Below, one piece after another: positions 58,617 through 64,000 of a stretch of DNA of 64,000 bases. Source of the stretch: RUG563 sp045589355. Its GTDB lineage: Bacteria > Bacillota > Clostridia > Christensenellales > Aristaeellaceae. The notes below the pieces were generated by a model. It saw nothing but the letters and a program-made list of their open reading frames with translations. It made no database searches and was not told the origin of the DNA. Where the stretch lies: the NCBI GenBank assembly GCA_045589355.1, contig JAZNOW010000024.1:1-64000 (forward strand), given 5' to 3'. Each line of letters starts with the position of its first letter. Position 1 is the stretch's first letter. A program made the translations under genes and the position numbers.

Positions 58617-59036
58617 TCATCTCTTTATAACTTCTTTTATTGAGTTGATTCCCCTTTTAACGCTTCGATCAACAGCCGACCAACTCACCCCCTCCATTCG
58701 AGCAATTTCTGCAATAGACAAGTTATTCATGAAATGAAGCATCACTCTTCGTCTCTGCACAGCCGGCAAGGACATCAGAGCAGCATGAAGCATCCCCTGT
58801 TCCTCTCGATGTATTACAATCTCCTCTGGAGACGGAGCCACATCGCTTATTTCATTCTCCAAACCATCATCACGATCCAAAGAATAATAAGCATTATGAT
58901 ACCGGCGAACACGCTGATAGGTTTCTTCTTTTCGAAAAAAAGTCAGCATTTCATCTCTGACACTTTCGGGAATCTCTACATTCATTTTTCTCTCTTGAGC
59001 TTCAATATACATCATAAATCGTTTTTGTTTTTTCAT
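58617..59036 (-). CDS. Sigma-70 region 4-like regulator of mobile-element type
   Basis: A 139-residue protein. The C-terminal part ALMSLPAVQRRRVMLHFMNN then LSIAEIARMEGVSWSAVDRS is a sigma region 4 helix-turn-helix; the N-terminal part has no regions 2 or 3. Proteins of this form are frequent next to int/xis in Tn916-family and other clostridial elements, where they control element functions. Upstream (59,058-59,092) a GATTTAG/CTAAATC dyad encloses two tandem AATTGTC copies, a possible control site. The start MKKQKR has GAGAGG upstream. Confidence 0.75.
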   Translation of the reverse strand: MKKQKRFMMYIEAQERKMNVEIPESVRDEMLTFFRKEETYQRVRRYHNAYYSLDRDDGLENEISDVAPSPEEIVIHREEQGMLHAALMSLPAVQRRRVMLHFMNNLSIAEIARMEGVSWSAVDRSVKRGINSIKEVIKR

Positions 59037-59189
59037 AACAAAACGCCCTCTCGTCAAGATTTAGAATTGTCAATTGTCATCAAATCTAAATCCTGGCGGA
59101 GAGCGATTTTGTACTTCCATGCACACACCTCATCGAGATATGTGCATAGATCACTATTTACACATTATATATTATGTTTGTCTTTTGTT

Positions 59190-60428
59190 TTATTTTTTAC
59201 TATCAAATTTCCCATATTCTTCAAGACGAGTTCGGAGATTGATGAGTACATTATGATATTCTTCGATTTCTTCCGTGTTTGTAACTATTCGTCCATGAAC
59301 AAGCTCATTTCTAAATCTTCTTAACTCAAAGTAGCTACTAAATAAGTCATACGGAACAACTCTTCGAATTATTTCCATTTTTCTCTCGTAACTTATCTTT
59401 CTCTTCCCTTCAGGCTCATCGGAAATATTCATAATTGTTTTTTCTACAGCGATCCAGTCATGAAGAAACGCACCTAAGCTTCTGTCGTCTATATATTTTG
59501 AAAACTCATGTTGTGTTTTCTTTGCTCTGTTATTTATGATTAATTTTGTTGTCCGCAGTTCACTAGAAGCATAAATATCAGCCAACTGTTGCGCAATAGG
59601 AATCTCGCTTTCAAAATCGATTCGCTCTAAATCATTATCTATTTTCTTCTTTGTCAGCCTGTCCAAAGAATCATATACTCTAAACAGCGTTTCTACATCC
59701 CCCAGAAAAACCCCCCTCTTTTTTGTTCTTTCATAATATTTTTCTGATAAATAGGAAGACAGCTGATAATGATCTTCTATCTTACGCGTACCGGCATCGA
59801 TTCTTTCTTGATATAATCTTTGCAAACGCTGTAATGATATCTCTCCCGCAATAACGAGACCATTTATCTCATCAAGGGATTCATATTCCGCAAAAGAAAC
59901 ATCTCCCTTTTTCATCTTATATGCCAAATCATGTTCAACTTCTGACCACGCATGCATCAAAAGAGAAGCCACTTGTATCTCAATCACTGGATTGTCCAGT
60001 ATTTCATTGGGGTTCTCTCTGAAGTGTACACGATAGTGTGTAGCAGAATATCCAGAAAAACGCCTAGTATATCCACCGTACTCTTTTTGCTCGGTTGGAA
60101 ACTGCTTTATTTTTACTATATCAAAATCTTTTCTTATTAACGCTTCAATTTTCTCTTTATCATTAGGAAAATACAGTGCGATCCTGGCTCCAATAAAATC
60201 CGGTATATCCTTAATAATATCGTTCTTTGAAGTGTACTTCTTTTCTTTGTTTCGCTCAATGAGTTTTTCCTTAAGCCGATCCGGCTCTTTAACACGAGCA
60301 GATGTAATAGCCATAATACCCGCATCTCGAAGTATATTTTCTATTACTTCTACAACACGTCTTCTTTCCTTTTCATACTCTTCTCGATTATTCTCATAAT
60401 CAGAAATGAAATCATTTATAATTTTCAT
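59190..60428 (-). CDS. RelA/SpoT synthetase-domain protein with HEPN-like C-terminus
   Basis: A 412-residue protein. Residues about 40-175 match the (p)ppGpp synthetase fold: ARVKEPDRLKEKLIERN, DIPDFIGARI (76-83), GYSATHYRVHF (126-136) and EIQVASLLMHAWSEVEHDL (150-168), with the glutamate of EIQ kept. No HD hydrolase, TGS or ACT domain is present. The C-terminus has FRNELVHG with R373 and H378 in the RNxxxH spacing of HEPN RNase domains. It might make alarmones or be a toxin acting through nucleotides or RNA. It is monocistronic with a good promoter. Confidence 0.75.
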   Translation of the reverse strand: MKIINDFISDYENNREEYEKERRRVVEVIENILRDAGIMAITSARVKEPDRLKEKLIERNKEKKYTSKNDIIKDIPDFIGARIALYFPNDKEKIEALIRKDFDIVKIKQFPTEQKEYGGYTRRFSGYSATHYRVHFRENPNEILDNPVIEIQVASLLMHAWSEVEHDLAYKMKKGDVSFAEYESLDEINGLVIAGEISLQRLQRLYQERIDAGTRKIEDHYQLSSYLSEKYYERTKKRGVFLGDVETLFRVYDSLDRLTKKKIDNDLERIDFESEIPIAQQLADIYASSELRTTKLIINNRAKKTQHEFSKYIDDRSLGAFLHDWIAVEKTIMNISDEPEGKRKISYERKMEIIRRVVPYDLFSSYFELRRFRNELVHGRIVTNTEEIEEYHNVLINLRTRLEEYGKFDSKK

Positions 60429-60472
60429 GTTTCCTCCTTTGTAATCTCATATTTGTTTCTGTACTGTAATTC

Positions 60473-60501
60473 ATTATAATATAAGTATTACCATAATTCA
60501 A
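60473..60501 (-). promoter_or_regulatory. Promoter of the RelA/SpoT-domain gene
   Basis: TTGAAT (60496-60501) and TATAAT (60473-60478) on the minus strand, 17 bases apart, followed by AAAGGAGG before the ATG. Confidence 0.75.
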
Positions 60502-60543
60502 CATCCCAATATATTGCACTATACATAATGACTGATATAGTAA

Positions 60544-60585
60544 AGACGCTGCTCCCGTGCATGTTTTACGCACAAAGCAGCGTCT
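60544..60585 (-). terminator. Terminator of the sigma/anti-sigma operon
   Basis: AGACGCTGCT (60544-60553) and AGCAGCGTCT (60576-60585) form a perfect 10-bp stem with an inner GTGC/GCAC pair; TTTACTAT follows on the minus strand. Confidence 0.75.
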
Positions 60586-60598
60586 CATTTTTCACATA

Positions 60599-60985
60599 TC
60601 AAAAAGTACGTTCATTGGAATTCCGAGTGATTTCGTAACCGTCGGCATTAAAAGTTGTTTTGATCATATAGGTTCCAGATCCAATATTAGCAGCATAACT
60701 ACAAAAAGTAGCATAGGATACTGTATTCTGAGCAACATATGTCGGAGTCGGCAAATCATATTGATAACTCCAATCACCATTCTCCTCATATTTCCACAAT
60801 TCGCATTTCGTAACTGAAATCCGAACTGCTTCATTGTTTAGCTTCGCAGAAAATGTTGCTGTTTTACTTGAAGAAAGTGATGTGGTTGCAGAGATGAACA
60901 TTACATCAGCACGAGTGCTCGCTTGGCATACACAAGTAATTGCTAATAAAGCAACCAATAAGACACAGAAAATCTTGGTTTTCAT
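60599..60985 (-). CDS. Small secreted protein of the sigma/anti-sigma operon
   Basis: A 128-residue protein with a signal peptide (about 1-22, CQAS-TRAD). The mature part of about 105 residues is beta-rich: ATFSAKLNNEAVRISVTKC, then GTYMIKTTFNADGYEITR, like a single Ig-type or DUF6147-type domain. It is the last gene of the operon and overlaps the anti-sigma-like gene by four bases (ATGA). It could be the effector of the sigma factor or the signal that it responds to. Neither can be decided from sequence. Confidence 0.7.
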   Translation of the reverse strand: MKTKIFCVLLVALLAITCVCQASTRADVMFISATTSLSSSKTATFSAKLNNEAVRISVTKCELWKYEENGDWSYQYDLPTPTYVAQNTVSYATFCSYAANIGSGTYMIKTTFNADGYEITRNSNERTF

Positions 60986-61833
60986 TCTAATCCCTCCATC
61001 AATTCATAGACAATTTGTTTATCGTTATCTTCAGCAAATTCACCAGACACACAAAATACATAGAAGTCTTTACTCCATGTTAGTGTTCTTTTATTAATAT
61101 TCTCTGAAGCATATATATCGATATTGCTAAGACTGATTGTAGTACCTTCTTCGTTTTGCTCAAGGAACAGTGTGCAATCTTCTGGGTTAACTAAGTAATA
61201 CACTATTACATATATATTCTTGTCTCCCCAAACATATTTTGTATCACACTCTATCCAATCAGGAAGCACATATGCATATGAAGTGGTACGCTGATATATA
61301 TTCATCAATTTAGTTGGTAATTTCGGATCAAAACCAAGATAGCCAACTAATTGTGAATAATCATCAGTAATCAATTCTGTATTACCTAATCGCTCAGCAA
61401 TGCAATTAGTAATCACATCGATGTTTATTTCATTTCCCTGAATGACATATTGCTGCCCATCCGGACTTGAGCTCTTTCTGATCCATCGAATACTAATCAA
61501 GCTCAGTCCGCAAACGAGCACGAAAGCAGCTGCTACAACAAACAGTCTCCGCAGGAAGCTTGTCCTCCTACCGAAAGAAGGTTGTTCCAGCTTCTGCACT
61601 AGTTTCTGTTTGCTTTCTTCCGCATGATCTGGATACGGAATAGAACCGTTGGTAGCTAATTCCCAAAGAAGACTTTGGCACTTCTCTACCAATTCCATAT
61701 CAGCAGGCGCATCCAATGGTCCGGATAGCTCTTCGTCAATAACTTCCTGAAGCCTCCTTTCTATCTCTTTTTTAGAAAGATCACCATTCAGGATGGTCTT
61801 TAATATCGTTTCAAAACGACCATCATTCATCAA
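60982..61833 (-). CDS. Anti-sigma-like membrane protein (DUF4367-type C-terminus)
   Basis: A 283-residue single-pass membrane protein. An N-terminal cytoplasmic part of about 95 residues is followed by a transmembrane helix (about 97-116) and an outside domain. The end of that domain, TLTWSKDFYVFCVSGEF then DKQIVYELMEGLE, has the DUF4367 rhythm seen in membrane proteins encoded beside sigma factors. It should hold the sigma factor at the membrane until a signal arrives. It starts 23 bases after the sigma gene and overlaps the secreted-protein gene. Confidence 0.7.
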   Translation of the reverse strand: MMNDGRFETILKTILNGDLSKKEIERRLQEVIDEELSGPLDAPADMELVEKCQSLLWELATNGSIPYPDHAEESKQKLVQKLEQPSFGRRTSFLRRLFVVAAAFVLVCGLSLISIRWIRKSSSPDGQQYVIQGNEINIDVITNCIAERLGNTELITDDYSQLVGYLGFDPKLPTKLMNIYQRTTSYAYVLPDWIECDTKYVWGDKNIYVIVYYLVNPEDCTLFLEQNEEGTTISLSNIDIYASENINKRTLTWSKDFYVFCVSGEFAEDNDKQIVYELMEGLE

Positions 61834-61856
61834 GCTGTAACCTCCTTTCTATATAT

Positions 61857-62441
61857 TTATGTGCACAAACGGCCAAAAATGCATGCAAAAACCAAAATAA
61901 AATAAATATTTTGCAGCTTCATTGCCTTGGAACGGATTCTCTGAATACTTCCACGAATAGAACCATCCGTGCTGTCAAGTTCCTGGGCGGTTTCCTTTAT
62001 TGACATATTCTGTTCAAAGTACAGGCTATAAACTTCTTTCTCTTTATCTGTAAGCTCTTCCATAAGTATTTTCTTTATTTCTTTGTTTTCTTGCCGGATA
62101 ATCCAATCCATCACAATATCCTTGGGATCAGCAACATCAAAATGTTCATCGATGGTTTTCGGGAATTTCAAAATTCTCTGATGTAAATGAATATCCCTGC
62201 GTCGTGAAATCGTGATATTTCTGCACATAAGCTTGAGGTATTTCAGAGGTGCTTCATTTTTCAATACCTTATCAAGATTTTTCATTGCTTTTTCAAAAGT
62301 ATCCTGCACACAGTCTTCTGCATCCTGAAGATACTGTTGTCTGCAATCAAAGAAAGAGAAGCTGTATTGCAACAGTTCTCTATAGTATTTGCTATATAAT
62401 AAATCCAGTGTTATCTGTTGTTCCTCATTCACAGGATGCAT
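61857..62441 (-). CDS. ECF-type sigma factor with hydrophobic C-terminal tail
   Basis: A 194-residue sigma factor. Region 2 is LLYSKYYRELLQYSFSFF to AEDCVQDTFEKAMKN (about 14-55), region 4 is LTDKEKEVYSLYF followed by MSIKETAQELDSTDGSIRGS (about 129-165). The last 17 residues, YFILVFACIFGRLCT, are hydrophobic, unusual for a sigma factor and possibly a membrane contact with the anti-sigma. It probably transcribes its own operon. A spaced GAAGGTGG precedes the ATG. Confidence 0.8.
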   Translation of the reverse strand: MHPVNEEQQITLDLLYSKYYRELLQYSFSFFDCRQQYLQDAEDCVQDTFEKAMKNLDKVLKNEAPLKYLKLMCRNITISRRRDIHLHQRILKFPKTIDEHFDVADPKDIVMDWIIRQENKEIKKILMEELTDKEKEVYSLYFEQNMSIKETAQELDSTDGSIRGSIQRIRSKAMKLQNIYFILVFACIFGRLCT

Positions 62442-62485
62442 CCACCTTCATATGTAAACTTCACCTGTTCATTGTATCTATAGGT

Positions 62486-62875
62486 TTATTTATTCTTATC
62501 TGCTGCCATTTGCGCAGCTACCAGTACAAGAAAATGAATCTGTTCCTCTGAAAGAACGGAGCACTTTTGAAGTAATTCTGAAATCTCAGCATTGCCATAA
62601 GAAGTAGCATCTCCATCAGCATGCTTCTCTTCCCTGCTAAGAATAAAAAGCTTTTCAGTACATTCATCAAGAATGGCGCCAGGGAGAATCTCGAAGTGCT
62701 CGCACAACTCAATTATGCGTCGCAAGCTTATCTTTTCGTGCCCACACTCCATATTGCTATATGAAGTCTCCTGAATGTTCAGAAATTCGGCAACTGTTCT
62801 CTGCGTTTCGTTCCTTGCTTTTCGAACTTGCTTCAGATTACGCCCGATTTTCTGATAATTAATTTCAGTTTTCAC
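62486..62875 (-). CDS. XRE-family transcriptional regulator
   Basis: A 129-residue protein. An N-terminal helix-turn-helix (IGRNLKQVRKARNETQRTVA, then LNIQETSYSNMECGHEKISL) covers residues 10-65, and the C-terminus is a helical part with EQIHFLVLVAAQMAADK. Such proteins repress nearby mobile-element or toxin genes. The dyad AGTCTC-CATT-GAGACT 15 bases upstream of its start is a likely operator for autoregulation. It precedes the sigma operon on the same strand by 44 bases, so it may control it. Confidence 0.8.
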   Translation of the reverse strand: MKTEINYQKIGRNLKQVRKARNETQRTVAEFLNIQETSYSNMECGHEKISLRRIIELCEHFEILPGAILDECTEKLFILSREEKHADGDATSYGNAEISELLQKCSVLSEEQIHFLVLVAAQMAADKNK

Positions 62876-62889
62876 AAAATCCTCCCGCA

Positions 62890-62905
62890 GTCTCCATTGA
62901 GACTA
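62890..62905. promoter_or_regulatory. Candidate operator of the XRE regulator
   Basis: Perfect dyad AGTCTC (62890-62895) and GAGACT (62900-62905) with a four-base spacer, between the gene's upstream region and its ribosome site. Confidence 0.5.
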
Positions 62906-63076
62906 AAACATGTATACTATGCTATAGAAATACCTCCCTTTTATTGTAAACATTCTAAATAACAATGGAATGCTGCTATTTCCAACCTACATGTTATAGC
63001 ATTTGGTTTTCGCAAAAAAATTATTCATACAACAAATACCTCTAAGAAATAATATCAGAGGTATTTAAGCAAAGAA

Positions 63077-63550
63077 CTATATTCTTTTCGAATAGGCCAT
63101 AAGCCTTACATCATTGCAGTTTAAGTAAAGAGACATTTCCGGAGAATATAGAAAATCATTACTCTCCCAAAATTGCTTTATTTCATTTGCTTCCGGGTGA
63201 ACATTAACATATATACTTGCATTGTCACCAAATATCTTTTTGAGTTCTTGAAACAATATAAATACTACTGTACTCGCATCCACTTCTTCGCTCACAAACA
63301 AAGAAGTAATATGCCAACAATTTGAGAATCTCTCACTATAAGACTTTTGCATAGTTAAGAAACATACAACATCCCCATTTTCTTTCTGCATAATATATGA
63401 GGAACTGTGGGAACTTCCTTCACCAGAAATATCAGAAAAATACTCTTCATCATCTGCTTCACAAATGTTTTCCGGCGCATAGTCCTTGTGATTCTGAAGC
63501 ATCTTCTTCACTTCATTCACAGCTGATGAAGTGTATAAGGTAAATAACAT
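63077..63550 (-). CDS. GNAT-like protein of unknown function
   Basis: A 157-residue protein. The second half, WHITSLFVSEEVDASTVVFI to QFWESNDFLYSPEMSLYL, has the strand-helix-strand order of a GNAT acetyltransferase and the common W-x-x-N-x-F motif of its last helix. The acetyl-CoA loop RxxGxG is not clearly present; in its place is EEVDAST. So it may be a weak or inactive acetyltransferase. A promoter lies upstream and AGGGAGG precedes the ATG. Confidence 0.55.
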   Translation of the reverse strand: MLFTLYTSSAVNEVKKMLQNHKDYAPENICEADDEEYFSDISGEGSSHSSSYIMQKENGDVVCFLTMQKSYSERFSNCWHITSLFVSEEVDASTVVFILFQELKKIFGDNASIYVNVHPEANEIKQFWESNDFLYSPEMSLYLNCNDVRLMAYSKRI

Positions 63551-63614
63551 ATGGTAATCCTCCCTTTAAATGGTACAGAGGCACAAAATATATCAATATA
63601 CTTGTTACTATGTA

Positions 63615-63642
63615 ATTATAACATATTACAGCGTTAGTTCAA
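63615..63642 (-). promoter_or_regulatory. Promoter of the GNAT-like gene
   Basis: TTGAAC (63637-63642) and TATAAT (63615-63620) on the minus strand, 16 bases apart. Confidence 0.65.
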
Positions 63643-63654
63643 GTTTATATATTG

Positions 63655-63996
63655 TTATTCAAGTAAATTCTTTTTCTTTTCCTCAAAAGCCATAATTCTT
63701 TGAAGAGCACGCCTTTGATACATTTTTATAGTTCTTTCTGTTTTTCCAAATTCTATGCCCCAGCGCTCTTGATACTCAATGACTATACGAGGAATATCAA
63801 TACCATCAATCAGGTGTCTCTTAGTAACAAGAGCTTCATCTTCTGGGAGAAGAGCCATCCATGATTCAATACAAGTTAATCTTGCCTTCAAGAAAAGAAA
63901 TCTTTCTTGTTGCTTAACGGTCGACTCCTGCTTCATATTTTTAAGCAAGTTGTCCAAATAAACATATTCAGCTTCATACTCTCTTTTTGATTTCAA
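63655..63996 (-). CDS. Sigma region 4/ArpU-like regulator, 5' end uncertain
   Basis: A 113-residue reading that starts with TTG four bases from the right edge; the frame is open to the edge, so the real start may lie outside. It is helical and charged, with LPEDEALVTKRHLIDGIDI and RIVIEYQERWGIEFGKTERT forming a helix-turn-helix like the ArpU and late-gene regulators of phages and mobile elements. It likely regulates element genes to the right. Confidence 0.6.
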   Translation of the reverse strand: MKSKREYEAEYVYLDNLLKNMKQESTVKQQERFLFLKARLTCIESWMALLPEDEALVTKRHLIDGIDIPRIVIEYQERWGIEFGKTERTIKMYQRRALQRIMAFEEKKKNLLE

Positions 63997-64000
63997 AATA

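Larger units (their letters stand above)
50750..64000. other. AT-rich accessory region
   Basis: From about 50,750 onward the sequence becomes clearly AT-rich and third codon positions favour A and T, against the GC-rich genes to the left. The region holds recombinase genes, regulators, small exported proteins and unknown genes, and no housekeeping gene. It reaches the right edge. A short stretch near 55,125-55,430 is the exception, with composition nearer the core. Confidence 0.85.
53181..64000. mobile_element. Tn916-like integrated element (left part; right end beyond the window)
   Basis: The adjacent int and xis genes are of Tn916 type and in the Tn916 order, with int closest to the presumed end. 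Short repeats follow int, and a sigma-like regulator of the type found in these elements lies within. No relaxase, coupling ATPase or type IV secretion gene is seen up to base 64,000, so the element is either truncated or continues to the right. The exact left end is not determined; it is probably between 53,140 and 53,450. Confidence 0.55.

Noticed and set aside
59065..59110. Promoter TTGACA upstream of the sigma-like regulator
   Set aside because: The hexamer is present in the AATTGTC repeats on the minus strand, but no -10 box lies at 16-18 bases, so I did not call a promoter.

Overview
The window reads as chromosome of a Gram-positive, fermentative member of the Bacillota, most likely a Clostridia-class gut bacterium with a fairly GC-rich core. 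The reasons are HPr kinase/phosphorylase, an rpsO-pnp-M16 peptidase block in the order known from Bacillus, a YlmC/YmxH-type PRC-barrel protein and a BofC-like protein (both spore-associated families), NrdR, a type III pantothenate kinase beside an ECF transporter, DAP/lysine genes, and AGGAGG-type ribosome sites with TTGACA-17-TATAAT promoters. No species can be named from sequence reading alone.

Bases 1 to about 50,700 are dense core genome. From the left: the tail of an acyl-CoA synthetase and a methyltransferase; a minus-strand run holding a GNAT, a GH20 hexosaminidase, an exported PIG-L deacetylase, an M16 peptidase, PNPase, S15, a uracil permease with an attenuator leader, a VanY peptidase, a BofC-like protein and a nuclease-SNF2 protein. 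Diverging from these is polA-coaE-lytic transglycosylase-solute binding protein, then ylmC, nrdR, a glycogen phosphorylase, an unknown gene, a radical SAM protein and apgM. A malQ-glgP operon on the minus strand adds a second phosphorylase, so glucan breakdown is a theme. Next come an acetyltransferase-like pair, asd-dapA-dapB, a GH5 glycosidase with a HAD phosphatase, an XRE-desulfoferrodoxin fusion, a GNAT and an RNA methyltransferase, tRNA-Ser(GGA), a CapA protein, hprK-glk-asnS, two exported or cysteine-rich proteins, and panT-coaX with a CapA-like protein, then nrdG and a membrane-anchored binding-protein-like protein.

Near 50,700-50,800 base composition drops sharply to AT-rich and stays low to the right edge. 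This accessory region starts with three small exported or membrane proteins and a gene remnant. It continues with a Tn916-type integrase and excisionase flanked by short direct repeats, an odd structured higher-GC stretch, an AAA ATPase with a DUF4143-like C-terminus, and a gene pair whose second member carries a complete ribosomal-protein-S17-like domain. Further right are a Tn916-style sigma-like regulator, a RelA/SpoT synthetase domain joined to a HEPN-like tail, an ECF sigma/anti-sigma/secreted-protein operon, an XRE regulator, a GNAT-like protein and a second sigma-like protein at the edge. No relaxase or conjugation gene is visible, so if this is an integrative conjugative element its transfer genes lie beyond base 64,000.

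The most unusual items are the S17-domain pair (57,087-58,388), the RelA/SpoT-HEPN protein (59,190-60,428), the XRE-desulfoferrodoxin regulator (36,944-37,615) and the structured stretch upstream of xis (about 55,125-55,430).
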